Notes: generated from the letters alone by a model not told the origin. 64,000 nt of DNA from Amia ocellicauda (GCF_036373705.1 NC_089863.1:35987227-36051226); one strand, 5' to 3'; shown: positions 1 through 11,701, counted from the stretch's first letter. A program made the numbers and translations.

Positions 1-1216
1 GAGAGAGAGAGTTGTAGTCCAGACCACTGCAAAATTCCTGCTGAAGTGATCTGGATCACCACACAATGGCCCAAGGACCACTGCAAACTTGGATTTCAAT
101 GTATTTGTGTAATCTGTGTTGCAATAGCACCTACCATGTTCCTTTGTGGTGATCTGGTTAATTCTGATCTGGGAAAACCACAATCCTGCAGGTTTAATAA
201 GTCTCTCTACACATCAGTCCCTGAGTACCTTCAACCAATGGTCATTTTGACCAATTAAGCCCAAGATTTGAGTCAATTAAGTTGTCAAGGACTACCCAGT
301 GAAGACGTGAACTCACGACTAGGTCACACTGTGAGCTCACCAGAGCAGACATTACACTGAGCTCACTGTGAGCTCACTTAGCGCTTTTCCAGCGACATGG
401 TGCCGGTGCTGGAGCCGGAGCCGCTGCCCTTACTTGGTGGCTAACCCACCTCTATGTTACAAATGTTCCCTAAACACTTATTTTGCAAGATCAATAAAAA
501 TCCTTTAGGAAATTTAAACTTTTACTGACACACATAGTTAATAGCAATGTATTATAACTTTACCAAAAATAATAATCTGTATATCTTTAATTGTTTAGAC
601 GTTATTAAGATATAATGCATCTTTCACATAGGGAACATTTGTAACATGTTAGGAAAAACAAACAAATGATTTGAAAATATTCATAATTACAGCATACAAT
701 TTGTCAGGCTTCATAAGAATGGTATTTATAACATACTCTGTAAAAATCAAGCAAATAGCATTTGTGGTTCACGAGAAAATATATATATATAATCAAAGCT
801 ATCAGACTATAGCAGCCGGTGTATGAAGACACATACGATTATACAGCATTATTTGGCAGCTTCGCAAGACCTAATTTTAAATGTTGGTGGTAAGTTAGAT
901 AATTAGTGGGGACCCGCTATCTGCAGTTCTTCCCCTCCATAATTGCTAAAATAAAGTTTTACTGACATTTTATTGACCCTACCACTGCATAGGGCACATC
1001 TGTAACATGAACGCTACTGAATGGCACATACATTGAAAACTACGGAGAACTGAGACAAATCCACTTTACACTTCATAAATAATCTTAAAACGTTTCCAAC
1101 CAAGGCAACACCCACTTGAAATACGTTCATTCTCATTTTTGGTAAACAAAAAGAGAGATTGTTACATATGTTCCCTATGATGCATCTACAGAGAGAGAGA
1201 GAGAGACAGACACTAA

Positions 1217-1262
<46 letters not shown>

Positions 1263-1269
1263 TGGGAGT
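1..1269. other. Intergenic DNA without a recognisable gene
   Basis: No coding region is supported here. The stretch starts in a short GA tract. Around 300-420 it has several overlapping GTGAGCTCAC-type palindromes followed by a GC-rich segment near 380-430 that resembles the ends of fish hAT-type MITEs, a weak call. From 450 to 1180 a motif close to GGGAACATTTGTAACAT recurs in both orientations (see findings). The rest is AT-rich with short A and T runs. Small open frames on both strands have no recognisable motif. Confidence 0.5.
1187..1260. repeat. GA/CT microsatellite
   Basis: A (GA)n stretch is followed by a short GACAGACACTAACA interruption and a (CT)n stretch, so the region can fold back on itself. 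It lies just upstream of the Tx1-type LINE remnant. The long Ser/Leu or Arg/Glu open frames across it are low-complexity artefacts. Confidence 0.9.
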
Positions 1270-2740
1270 GTGTGGGAGGGGTCTGCAGTGAGCGGGAGTG
1301 CTGCTGAGAGCTCTGTCCTTTGGCTGCGTTTTTTTGTTGCTTTACTTTTTTCAGTTTGTTTATTTTGTCTTCTGTTTTCAGTGCTTTTCTTATTGTGGGG
1401 GAACAGGGGAGGGGAGGGGGGAGTACCGGTAGTTCTTCCCGGGTCGGGGGGTCGGACCCCCTGAATGCGTCTTTTGAAAAACTGACCCGACGCCATGGAG
1501 TCAAGATCGCTCCGGTGCAGTTCTGCCCCCTAGAGCAGTGTGTGTTAGCGGTTGGGGAGGTAGCAGGGTGTGAAAATATCAAGTCTGCTGCCATTGTTAT
1601 CTTCTTAAAAACCACTGATCTGCTCAATCAGCTAGTGGCTAATGGCACAGTGTTAGACGACACTTTCACCCCGGTGTTGCCGCTCGCTGCTCCTGCCCGG
1701 AAGGTAACGCTGTCTAACGTCCCTCCGTTCATCCGCACCGGCTCGGGCAGCTGATGTCCGGCATTAAGAGGGTCCCGCTGGGCTGCAAAGCCCCGCAACT
1801 GAAACACGTCATGTCCTTCCGAAGGCAGCTGTATATGATCCTCAATAACATCAATGAGGATCTTAATGTCATTTTTAAATTTAAGATCGACAATACCGAC
1901 TACGTCGTGTTCGCTACTTCGGAGTCCATGAAGTGTTTCAGGTGTGGGAGCGAGGGGCATGTCGTGAGGAACTGTCCCGAGCAGGACAGGGAGCGGGAGG
2001 AGGAGCGGGGCGACGCGGGGAGGAATATAGACACCGGCCCGCAGCCACAGATGCAGCGGGCAGACAGAGATCGAGCCCCGGCGGAGGAGACAGTCGCCAG
2101 TTGGACCGATGGTACCACTGATGCCGTGACGGGGGAAGAGCTGCCCGGAGGCGATGACGCACAGCTGGGGGACGGGGTCGAGGCAGCGGGGGATAGTGAC
2201 GACCGAGACGCCGGGGGGAGATGGTGTTGAGGCGGTGCACGGGGCGCTGGTTAGTGACGAGGAACAACCTCAGCAGCCAGCAGACGGGCGGACAGACACA
2301 CAGGGTGTAGCCGAGGAGGAGGCAGGGCCAGGCTCGGCGGTACAAGCCGAGGCGCCGGGTGGAAAAAACGCACTAAGAAGGTGCTGGGAGGGAGCACGGA
2401 CGGTGTTGGTAAATAGTGGCAGTAAAAGAAGTGGTGGCACAGTAGTGAAGCTGGGGTAGCGAGCGGCTTGGAGGGGAAAGGTCCGGCTACACGCTGGAGC
2501 ATCGCGGCAGCCACCGGGGACGCCTCGGGCTCAGAGTGACAGTGAGGGCGGCTTCACGGATTCCTCTCTCGCCTCCTCGTCCTCGGTGAGTCAGATCTGC
2601 AGTGAAGGATATCAGGAGGTTTTTAGAGAAAACGAAGGGAAAGAGGTCTGTTGTAGTGGAGCAGTTTTTCCCAGATCGTGCACGCCTGCTGGCCTCTATT
2701 AAGTTTTTACAGAAACCCTGACCTATCAATTTGTACAACA
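1270..2740 (+). mobile_element. Tx1-type (L1 superfamily) LINE, ORF1 remnant
   Basis: The plus-strand frames 1320-1754 and 1754-2230 match the layout of ORF1 of fish Tx1-like LINEs. There is a leader domain, then the conserved VTLSNVPPFIR block (about 1706-1738), then the VPLGCKAPQLKHVMSFRRQ block (about 1771-1827), and a CCHC zinc knuckle, CFRCGSEGHVVRNCP (about 1933-1977), followed by a charged low-complexity tail. A tail segment ending near 2710 still reads VVVEQFFPDRARLLASIKFL, typical of the C-terminus. The two main frames meet at 1754, where about 11-12 residues expected between the two conserved blocks are missing, and the tail is split over frames. No endonuclease or reverse transcriptase ORF follows. 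This is a dead copy. ORF1 binds the LINE RNA in related elements. Confidence 0.72.
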
Positions 2741-2755
2741 CTCACTGAAAACCAT

Positions 2756-2900
2756 GGTTGGGGTCAATTCCTGTTTTTCAATTCCAATTCCTCCTACAAA
2801 TCAATTCAAAATTGCAATTACTTTTTGCATTCACAGAATATTCTTTACTGGAATTGAATTGAAAAGGGAATTAAAAATTGAATTGGAATTGACCCCAACC
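2756..2900. mobile_element. Short palindromic MITE
   Basis: About 145 bp bounded by the inverted repeat GGTTGGGGTCAATTCC (left) and GGAATTGACCCCAACC (right). The AATTCC/GGAATT-rich interior can pair along most of its length. It has no coding capacity. It lies directly beyond the stop codon of the BEN-domain gene, so it may sit in that gene's 3' UTR. The family is not settled. Confidence 0.75.
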
Positions 2901-2945
2901 CTGTTGAAAACAAAACAAAAAATACAGATCTGGTTCTTCAAATCT

Positions 2946-5658
2946 TCACTCTGGTTTCATTCTGTGTCGTAGTTCATTTATCTTGCTGTTAATTGCACCA
3001 CCAATTACACTCTTTGGGGTACTGGGCAATTTTTTCAAGGTAGCCCCTAAAAAACATGTATCACATAGATTTAATGACTTGCACATAGATATATAAAAAT
3101 CTTTTAATAAACATACCACATATCTTTGAGAAGGGTTCATTAGTTACATATTGCCACAGTAAATCAACATTTTTGTGTGTGGGTGTATTTAAATGTTTTG
3201 GTGTATGCTCTTAAACTTGTCTTACACTAGTTCATAGTAAAATCTGTACTTGGCGAAGCAGCTATGCAAAGGCAGTCTTTTCTCCATTAATACCTTGCTT
3301 AAGCATTACATTGATGTGGCACAACTGGACTGAAATGTGAAGTATTTGCTCAAAAGTCAAATTTAAATGAGACATGAAAGTTTATATTGTCAAGGATCCC
3401 ATGGCACTATTCATTATTATTATGTATTAATATGTCTGAAGCATTAATCCAAGGTGATTTACAAGGTGTTGTTGAAAGAGTGACGTGGCTGAATTCTAAG
3501 TCAGGCTTCCCTCAATCAGGTCTAACAAATTTGTTATGACTCCACCTTTACTGCTGTGTAGTAATCTGCTGGTACAAAATGGCTGCACCCCAGAGGGTGG
3601 TGGGTGAAGTGAGTCTGTAGAGCACTTTGGGATCTTTCCAGCTGCTACATGTAAGGTATTATTATTTATTAATAAATTAACTCTAGTCTCTGAAACTAAA
3701 ACAAAGGCCAAAGGAACATTTCAAATGCTAACCCTTTGTGTTCTATACAGTTAAAAAGGAGAGTTAGAAATTTTGTACAACAGCATTTACATACCATATA
3801 TGGCTTCCACCTTTAAGCGATCCAGAGGTGTCTTTTTCTCCGAAGTTGGATCTCTCTTGCTGCCACCACCACGAAGATTGCTCTTTAATAATGTTGGAAG
3901 TGAATCTGTGACACCCATAATTCAATTACATTCTTATTATCAACTATAACTATGAATATAACTGATAATGTAGCATCATTAGATTGTTTACAACCAATAT
4001 TTGTTTTCAATATATATATTTTTACCTTGTCTTTGTAATATTGTAGACCAAGAGTGTTATACCTGTTTTGGTGATTCTTTGTCAGATTCAGAACAATTTG
4101 CTGTGGGGCTGTCAGAACCACTTGATGGTGACACACTTTTGTCTTCATTGCTGATAAATGTGGCTTTTGTTACAATTTTTTTCAGATTGTCCAAAAGGTC
4201 TGGAATCTCTGGAGAAAAAAACCTTAGTATTAAATGATAATCATTTCTAGTAATATATTTAATACAAAGTGAAAACAAAACCATCAATGCCTGCAATTAT
4301 ACTTGAGAGACTTGCTCTATGTTATTGGGAAACTGACCTTTTTGTGGGTCATTAACATTAGCTACGAAAAAAATAAAAAAGATAAAATACAACAATTACC
4401 AGATCTAATGTAATGCATATAGTCATTAATGTAGGATTATGAAGTTATGTTGAAAAACTTTATTTAATAATCAGTATTATTAAACTATTAGACAGTGCAC
4501 ATTAAGAGTCTGTATTGTGGTTCTAGATTACTTCAGTATGATCAACTATAATACATTACTCTGGAATCTAAATTACTGAAGAATAACATTTATCAAGGTA
4601 AGGAATTATTTGCTATAAATAAAAAAACTTACCATCAACCATACGGTTTCGAAGACATTGGTTTTCATTTTTAAGTCTTGTGTTTTCCTTTTCGAGCTGC
4701 TTAACTTTTTGCTGTAGCTCAACTTCACTGGACTCTTTAAATGTCTGTAGAATATGACGGGATCTAATTCTTGAAGCTCCATCGGTTTTCTTTCTTATTT
4801 TGTGCTGTATTCAGAGAGGAAAAGAGTTTAAAATGAAAATATATATATATATGAATATGATTAAAAAAAAACAATCCTGCAATACATTTATTTAATATTT
4901 GCAGTAATTATCTCACCGGTAACTGTGGTTCATCAAGGTCACTATCATCTGAAATTTGAAGTTTTTTGTTTGGTTTAGGTACTCTCTTCATTTTAGGACA
5001 GGGCATTTTTGTTAGGTCATTAAGTTTTCTTCTTAGTTCGCCTTCTTTTCCTAAAATAAAAATAAAATAAATAAAACCCTGCATTATGTCCACAGATATT
5101 TGGGGATTATATTTATTTGTCATAAAAATACTGTGCTTTGACCATACAAATTAAGATGAACAGCCAACACTGAATCAAAACTGAAGTTAAATTATATCTG
5201 GTTTAATTTATTTTGTGATTTGGGGGATTTTATTGTAAAGCACAACACACAATAAATCGTTCTTACAAATGCCAGTCAAGTATGACGAGTTTTAGCGCCC
5301 TCACCACCACCTACCATGTTATAAGAGTATGTTAGAAGTACAACACATTAATAACTTAAACATTCATTTCAAATATACTGTGATTGTATATATCAAATAG
5401 CATGTAAAGACTTTAATGTTTTTTTTTTAAATAAACATTGTTACCAGTCATAATGATCTGCGCTTCATGGACAGGCCATCCACCTTTTGGAGGTTTGTTC
5501 GTGTCTCTCCACTCTGCTCTGAAGTTTCGAGTCGTCTCTTCGTCATCATCAGCAATGCTGAATAAATCAAAATTGCGAAAGCAAGCAGTGGGAATCACGC
5601 TGTAAGAGTCTTTGTCGACCCCGCTTTCCCACTTCACCAACGCGTGCATCACCGCCAT
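2946..5658 (-). CDS. BEN-domain-like protein, seven exons
   Basis: A spliced host gene model. Exons in transcript order: 5658-5445, 5050-4917, 4804-4633, 4361-4338, 4208-4063, 3882-3795, 3046-2946 (ends in TGA). All introns are GT-AG and the phases (1,0,1,1,0,1) fit, giving 879 nt and 292 residues. Residues 1-72 form an N-terminal domain (begins MAVMHALVKWESG, contains PPKGGWPVHEAQI) of the kind seen in fish BEN-domain proteins. Residues 73-116 are basic, then acidic. Residues about 135-172 are a Lys/Glu/Leu coiled coil (VELQQKVKQLEKENTRLKNE). Residues 182-230 are Ser-rich. Residues 231-292 (SNLRGGGSKR, LDRLKVEAIY, AINSKINELRHR) match the C-terminal half of a BEN domain, a DNA- and protein-binding fold of chromatin regulators. 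The N-terminal half of the domain was not found. A stronger-looking acceptor at 3903 would break phase, and exon 4 is only 24 nt. The start is the first ATG in a CpG-rich 5' region. Confidence 0.72.
3395..3720. repeat. Dispersed non-coding repeat inside the last intron
   Basis: The segment contains the phrases AATCCAAGGTGATTTACA and AGCACTTTGGGATCTTTCCA followed by a TTATTATTTATTA tail. Strings like these recur in fish non-autonomous repeats. It lies between exons 6 and 7 of the BEN-domain gene. The family and exact ends are not established. Confidence 0.4.
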
Positions 5659-5892
5659 ACTACCTTCACCTTCTCGTCCGTTTTTTCTGCGCCTTTTTCC
5701 CCCGACAAGTCACGGCACAAAAAACAGTCCCGCTCTGCATTCTGGTACTTGGCGTTCTTAATAACACCAACAGGGTGTAATCGCATAGACCACTCGAGTA
5801 TAAAGTACTACATATCCCATCAGTTACAGTTTTTTTTCATCTTCTGAAACTGCAATTTAGCACTTTCAACTGTTTCTTAGTGATTCCTAGAA

Positions 5893-6236
5893 TTACTAAC
5901 CGGTATTGTAGTCAATGTGTTTATAACCTTTTTTGTTTAACGATTTGTGTGTTATCCTATGGGATCCCATGGTCTTTGATTTGGTCACGGAAGTGATTTG
6001 TCTTTGATTTGTTGATCTAGAGTTGAATTTTAATTAGTTTTTCCCTTTTGTATAATTAGTGTAGTGCTACATTTAGTCTTTGTTTTTAAATAAATTTGAC
6101 AATTTATATCTTTGGAATTGGTGTCTGCGTCCAATTATTACAGAAATTGAGTTCTACAAGACTCCAGGATTCGTGATAAGGTGATACTATGAATTCACTT
6201 CTTTAATTGAAATGTATAAGTGTACCTTACGCTACA
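5893..6236 (+). mobile_element. LTR fragment (3' part), same family as 47091-48896
   Basis: These bases match 48553-48896 almost base for base and end in the same CGCTACA terminus. The segment holds an AATAAA polyadenylation signal near 6090 followed by a short U5-like stretch. It is a partial LTR fossil, lying just outside the 5' end of the BEN-domain gene. Confidence 0.75.
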
Positions 6237-6298
6237 TATATGTATGTATGTATGTATGTATGTCCAATTGCTTTGACAATACAAATGAATTGAATTGA

Positions 6299-6347
<49 letters not shown>

Positions 6348-6898
6348 TGACAAACAGAAAAACAGACAGACACAGACACACACACACACAGAGCCAGCCA
6401 GCCAGCCAGCTCAGCGATGACATCACGAGCCTCTCTCAGCTGACTGCTATGACATCACAGAGCACGTACATTCCGTTGCTTGCCGTCTGTCAACCACTCA
6501 GTCACTGCCAGCCAGACTGGCTGGCTGGCTGGATGGGGGGGCTGCTTGCTGCTGCTGCGTACCTTAGCAAGCTTATTTGCTTGACCGGCCTTCCTACTCC
6601 TCTGCCCACATGCCCACCTATGCCCGATCTGCTGTTCACCTGGATCACAGCTCCGCCCCAACAAGGCAGAGCCCCCCAAGAATGGTACAAACTCACCCAC
6701 GATCCCCTCCACGGAAAGCTTTAGCAAAAGGCAAAAGCGTTATACGTAATGAAGAGGAACCCGAGTCCAAGACGCATCCGACCAGCCATACATATTTGTG
6801 TGTATTAAAGATCACATTTTCTTACATTTAGTTTTTCTGTACTTTATTACATCTTATTGTGATTTATAAAATTATTGTTTCTTTTCCATATGTATGTA

Positions 6899-6931
<33 letters not shown>

Positions 6932-6991
6932 CTGTCTCTGTGTGAAAGTTAGTGTGTGTGTCTGTACGTGTGTGTGCCTGTCTCTGTGTGA

Positions 6992-7031
<40 letters not shown>

Positions 7032-7306
7032 CTCTCTGTGAAAGTGTGTGTGTGGGTGTGACAGTGTGTGTGAGTGTCTGTCTGTCTGTCTGTCATGTAA
7101 CTCGCACATCTGTGAGGGCACCATTTTTGCAGAAGAGATGTACACATTTTGGAGCAACATATGCTGCCATCCAGACATCATCTTTTCCAGTGACGTCCCT
7201 GCATTTTCAAACAGATCACATTTTATTACACTTTGTTTATCTGTACCTTATTACATCTTATTGTGATTTATACTTGTAATGTTTCTTTTCCATATATATG
7301 TATGTA
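6237..7306 (+). repeat. Composite repeat R, copy 1, with microsatellites
   Basis: Order: (TATG)n, the tail CAATTGCTTTGACAATACAA plus GAATTGAATTGA, (GA)n, (CAGA)n, (CA)n, (GCCA)n, a roughly 300 bp body starting CTCAGCGATGACATCACGAG (about 6410-6725), then a 3' segment related to a LINE 3' UTR (about 6800-6890), and long (TG)n tracts to 7090. It is interrupted at 7093-7215 by a Tc1 transposase scrap and ends in a second UTR-like piece (7216-7290). Frames such as those encoding LSWLAGW or CVCVCV strings are microsatellite translations. Confidence 0.75.
7093..7215 (+). pseudogene. Tc1-like transposase scrap
   Basis: In shifting frames this reads like the ICEGTI / HMLPSRH / DVPAF region that precedes the second catalytic Asp in a Tc1-like transposase. 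The same stretch recurs, better preserved, at 8213-8450, and shorter pieces lie at about 11573-11625 and 54708-54765. It is flanked by (TG)n/(CTGT)n and carries no catalytic residue, so it is a remnant. Confidence 0.6.
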
Positions 7307-7943
7307 CAGTGGGGGAAAAAAGTAATTGATCCCCTGCTGATTTTGTACGTTTGCCCACTGACAAAGAAATGATCAGTCTATAATTTTAATGGTAGGTGTA
7401 TTTTAGCAGTGAGAGACAGAATAACAACAAGAAAATCCAGAAAAATGCATTTCAAAAAAGTTATAAATTGATTTGCATGTTAATGAGGGAAATAAGTATT
7501 TGACCCATTTTCAATGCCCTGGCTTAGGGAAGGAGGTTCTCACCCATGATTTGACGGTACATGGCCCCGTCCATCGTCCCTTTGATGCGGTGCAGTTGTC
7601 CTGTCCCCTTAGCAGAAAAACAGCCCCAAAGCATAATGTTTCCACCTCCATGTTTGATGGTGGGAATGGTGTTCTTGGGGTCAATTCTCCTCCTCCAAAC
7701 ACGGCGAGTTGAGTTGATGGCAAAGAGCTTGATTTTGGTCTCATCTGAGACCACTTTCACCCAGTTCTCCTCTGAATCATTCAGATGTTCATTGGCAAAC
7801 TTCAGACGGGTCTGTACATGTGCTTTCTTGAGCAGGGGGACCTTGCGGGCGCTGCAGGATTTCAGTCCTTCACGGCATAGTGTGTTACCAATTGTTTTCT
7901 TGGTGACTATGGTCCCAGCTACCTTGAGATCATTAACATCTTT
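7307..7943 (-). mobile_element. Tc1-like DNA transposon, internally deleted
   Basis: The left end starts CAGTGGGGGAAAAAAGTAAT after a TA, a typical Tc1-family terminal inverted repeat, and the AT-rich terminal region runs to about 7505. The minus-strand transposase remnant (about 7524-7940) shows the [10 protein letters not shown] block with the first catalytic Asp and the [15 protein letters not shown] block. The part carrying the second Asp and the Glu is missing, and the other terminal repeat is not present at 7943. It is non-autonomous and dead. Confidence 0.75.
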
Positions 7944-7994
7944 ACATCTACATTTACATTTACATCTTTTTGTGATTTTTAAATGTATTGTTTC

Positions 7995-8212
7995 TTTTCC
8001 TTATATATGTATGTATGTATGTATGTATGTGTGTGTGTGTCTGTGTGAAAGTGTATGTGTTTGTGTGTCTCTGTGTGAAAGTGAGTGTGTGTGTGTCTGT
8101 CTCTGTGTTTGTGTGTCTGTCTCTGTGTGAAAGTGAGTGTGTGTGCGTGTGTCTGTCTGTGAAAGTGTGTGTGTGTGTGTGGGTGTGACAGTGTGTATGA
8201 GTGTCTGTCTGT
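7995..8212. repeat. (TATG)n / (TG)n compound microsatellite
   Basis: TATG units give way to TG repeats interrupted by repeated CTGTGTGAAAGTG segments. The regular interruptions suggest the tract has expanded in units of roughly 30-40 bp as well as by dinucleotide slippage. Confidence 0.85.
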
Positions 8213-8670
8213 CATGTAACTCGCACATCTGTGAGGGCACCATTTTTGCAGAAAGAGATGTACACATTTTGGAGCAACATATGCTGCCATCCAGACATCG
8301 TCTTTTCCAGGGACGTACCTGCATTTTTCAGCAGGATAACGCCAAACCACATTCTGCCCAGATTTCAAGCGCATGGTTGCATAGGCAGAGAGTGCGGGTG
8401 CTAGCATGGCCTGCCTGCAGTCCTGACCTGTCTCCGAATTGAGAATGTGTGGCGCACTATGAACTGCAAATTAAGACAACGAAGGCCCTGTGCAGTTGCG
8501 CAGCTGAGGAAATGCATAATGGATGAATGGGGGAAAATCCCGCTTGCTAAACTTAACCAAGTGGTGTCTTCAGTGCCCAAGTGCTTAATAAGTGTTATTA
8601 AAAGAAAAGGTGATGTTACATAGTGGTAAACAGTCGACTGTCCCAACTTTCTTGGTTTCTTTTCACTGCT
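8213..8670 (+). pseudogene. Tc1-like transposase, C-terminal remnant
   Basis: The plus-strand frame reads CEGTIFAERDVHILEQHMLP, then FQQDNAKPHSA with the second catalytic Asp, then ACSPDLSP. The frame breaks where the IENVW motif with the catalytic Glu is expected, and the C-terminal region continues in another frame (LRKCIMDEW, VPKCLISVIKRKG) to about 8620. The following GTCCCAACTTTCTTGG resembles the start of a terminal repeat. The family is Tc1/mariner, different from the copy at 7307-7943 and from the DD36E elements. Confidence 0.72.
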
Positions 8671-9655
8671 AATGAGATGCTGTAGAGTGAGTTAGTTATA
8701 TTGCTTTCAGGAGCTCTAATCGTATTGATGAGTTCATGCAGCATTTGTAATTGAATTTCAAAAAGAAATCTTTGCTGTCTGGCCTGTGTGTATGAGATGT
8801 ACTCTGTCAATCTTTGGCTAACAACTGAAACATTGGTAGAACAGAAATGGCAACATAAAAAAGAAAAGTACATTTTAAAAGAGCACATTAAATAGGATGA
8901 ATATACAGTTTTTTACAATCACTTTGTCACTAATTTCAGAACCTTGATGTCATTTTTCAAAACTCTAGACACAAAACTCAAAACGGTCATCACTTGTAAC
9001 ACAGGCTGTCCAATGTTCAAAACATTGCATTGTGCATTCATATCTTTAAAGAAACCTAGCACTTGCAGACTTGTTGGTTCAAATAACTCATTTATCATGA
9101 AATACCATAGTAACATAGTAACACAGAAGATACCGATAGTTTCACTGTGTAGTTGTTCGTACAATCATTAAATATTGTAGTACAAAATATGTGATACATG
9201 TTTCATTATGGTACTACACATAAATACATCACTGTAAAAGGACTAGTAGAGAGAATACTACAGACACAGTGGAATCATTGAACAAAATCTGAAATGTATT
9301 GATGCAATACAATCAAATCACACCATAGGTTTCTTTGAATCCATGCAAAAATAATTAGCTACAAAAACGAACAAAACTACAGTAAAATGTCAACTGCAGT
9401 GTTCCTCACCTGGCTTAGTGTAAAAAGCAAAACAAAGGATTGATTACTGTACTTCTAAATTTCCATCAGCCCTGTGTTCAGGTTCAGGTTCTCACAACCA
9501 TTTTTCACAAGAGGCATCTTGAAACTGAACATACCTGAACATACTCAGTCATCAGCTGCTTCACTCTGTCTGCATTTCTTTCAAAAGGCACACTATACTC
9601 TGTGCTACACATTGGTATGCAGTATACAGTCATTTGACAATTGAGAGTAGCCTAA

Positions 9656-10069
9656 TGTTTAGTGCATGCTGAAGACTTGCCGCTTCTCAGTACGGACATT
9701 TCTGATGATTGAGGCCACAGTTGATCCTGAGTTGATTCTGAGGTTTGATTGAATCATTGTAGCTGCCTCAGTCATGGTCATGCCATGATTTACAACATGT
9801 TCTACAACTATTTCTCGGATTTCACTGGACACTATTTGCTGTTGCTGCCGCTGTCTGGTCCGTGGCCTTGTCCTCTACCACGTTCCCCCAACACCTCTCA
9901 AATGAGGCCCATGGCTGCCTCTCTGGTGAGGCCTAAGCCCTCCTCTATGACGAGGCCCACGACCACCTCTCAGAAGGGGTGCATGTCCCCTTCCATTCCT
10001 TTGACCACCACGTCTTCCTCCTCCCACTGCTTGACCTCTATTGTGACCTGGATGACTTGCCGGCTCCAT
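9656..10069 (-). pseudogene. IS630-like transposase, N-terminal remnant
   Basis: The frame starts at an ATG (10069) and has an Arg/Gly-rich leader (many RGG and RG steps), then EIREIVVEHVVNHGMTMTEA and an SGSTVASIIRNVRTEKR segment. This matches the basic leader plus helix-turn-helix of fish proteins usually labelled 'insertion element IS630 39 kDa-like'. One in-frame TAG (9872-9874) interrupts it, and the DDE catalytic domain is absent. In intact relatives this part binds the terminal repeats. Confidence 0.65.
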
Positions 10070-10212
10070 GTTATCACTGTGTTGCTGGGGTGGATAGCAC
10101 TCATTTCACTCGATACTCGTACCACAATGTGAAATCAATCATCAATAACCAGTTGGCAGTATTGGAAAAGCAATTACAAGGGCCTGCATACATACAGTAA
10201 TGTCAAATCTGA

Positions 10213-10640
10213 TGTGGAAGAACAATCATCTTCAACCAGGTTGGAGCGTTAGTTGCAATGCCTTTAATACACGCAGCGTGGAGAGGAACAGTGACTCAAG
10301 AAGATCCCAAAGTCGCTCTGCCTTCATTTTAACAGTCAGAGCTTTTATACACAAAAATCAAAGAGCTGGTTATAATCAGAAAGTCATTACTATGATATCT
10401 TAAAAGTTAGCTAAGCAGAATTTATATCATTATAGGACAGAGTTCATAGATCAACACATGGATTAGGGAGCAGACACTTCAATCATACTGTTTGACATTG
10501 TCTCCAAGATTCTCATCGTAAATAACAAGCAGAAATCAAACTACCTTCTGGCCTGACCTTCTAGCTTGACCTTATCTTTCTTAAGTATACAAGAGAGAAA
10601 AACAGGTATTAGAGAAAGAATTTCTAACTTTCCTTCCACA
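10213..10640 (-). mobile_element. Solo LTR inside the IS630-like transposon
   Basis: 428 bp that begins TGTGGAAG and ends CTTCCACA, flanked on both sides by CTGA, a 4 bp target-site duplication. An ATTAAA signal on the minus strand lies near the lower-coordinate end, so the LTR reads on the minus strand. Pieces of about 270 bp from this LTR recur at 13714, 23414, 29535, 46798, 56570 and 57760. The duplicate locus (49113 onward) starts with the same LTR edge and then carries retroviral interior sequence. Confidence 0.7.
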
Positions 10641-11130
10641 CTGAAAACATGGTGTGGAAAAGTGCTACATGATGATGAATGATGATGAAATATTACATCC
10701 ATAGATAATGTAGTCCAACTGGTTCATGCTCCTCGGTTATTGGTGTCAATGGATCTCATTATCCTGAAACTTTCATGATCGAAACATGGAATACTGTTCG
10801 TCAGTTTCCATAAAACTATGAATTAAGAGTAATGCAACAGTCACTTATCATTTTGAGCAGCTGTATCAATTGATAGTTAGATCTTTGTAATGAAATGAAT
10901 AGACAGTGATCTCAGATGTAATGTGTGAATTGCATTTTGAAATGGTAATACTTTGACGTTAAGTTGTGTCATTTTAGTTCAATGAACAAATGATCTGAGG
11001 TTGATGTGTATTGTATCCAAGCAATTGAAAAATGTGCATTTTGATCATCGGGTGTGAGTTTTGTGTCTAGAGTTTTGAAAAATGACATCAAGGTTCTGAA
11101 ATGAGTGCCAAAGTGATTGTAAAAAAGTGT

Positions 11131-11701
11131 AATATCAGGGGACAGTGGCTATTACTGATCTGGCCTTCCGTGGCCTCTGTATTAATGTAACAGGTCACAT
11201 TGTATGTGTACACTGATACTTGATAGTATAATATAGTACAAGTAAAAAACATACATAGGTATCATAGAAGTATTTTGCAGAAATGATTATGGATACTTAT
11301 CAAAATGGAGAGGAAATGCTAAATCCAGTCTCCCCAGGCTGAGCTTCTATTGCTACACCTGCTAAGTGGCTGCTGGCCCCACTATATGGATAGAGCCACA
11401 CCAAGTACAAGAGTCTCCCCATTGCTATTTATATCTCCCTATCCAGTCTTCTATACGTGTCAGGTATACAAGTGTGTGTGTGTGTGTGTGTGTGTGTCTG
11501 TCTGTCTGTCTGTGAAAGTGTGTGTGTGTGTGTGTGTGTGAAAGTGTGTGTGAGTGTCTGTCTGTCTGTCTGTCATGTAACTTGCACATCTGTTAGGGCA
11601 CCATTAATGCAGAGATGTACACATATTGTTTATTTTCCATATATATGTATGTATGTATGTATGCATGTCCAATTGCTTTGACAATACAAATGCACTGAAT
11701 T

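Larger units (their letters stand above)
8905..11130 (-). mobile_element. Tc1/mariner (IS630-related) transposon with long inverted repeats
   Basis: The terminal inverted repeats are about 80 bp: the left end contains AATCACTTTGTCACTAATTT and CCTTGATGTCATTTTTCAAA, and the right end near 11050-11130 is its reverse complement. The minus-strand transposase remnant lies at 9656-10069. The coding region beyond its N-terminal part is not seen. A solo LTR (10213-10640) sits inside. A second copy of parts of this element lies at 48897-49125 and 53580-54010. Confidence 0.75.

Noticed and set aside
3885-4148. 87-codon minus-strand frame overlapping exon 5 of the BEN-domain gene
   Set aside because: It reads the antisense-shifted frame of the exon and the adjacent intron. 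The exon model with matching splice phases explains the same DNA better.
7561-8130. 189-codon plus-strand frame over a Tc1 element and a microsatellite
   Set aside because: It is antisense to the transposase remnant and then runs into (TATG)n and (TG)n.
6195-8324. Frames rich in Cys-Val, Thr-His or Ser-Leu
   Set aside because: They translate (TG)n, (CA)n and (GA)n microsatellites and have no start context or motif.
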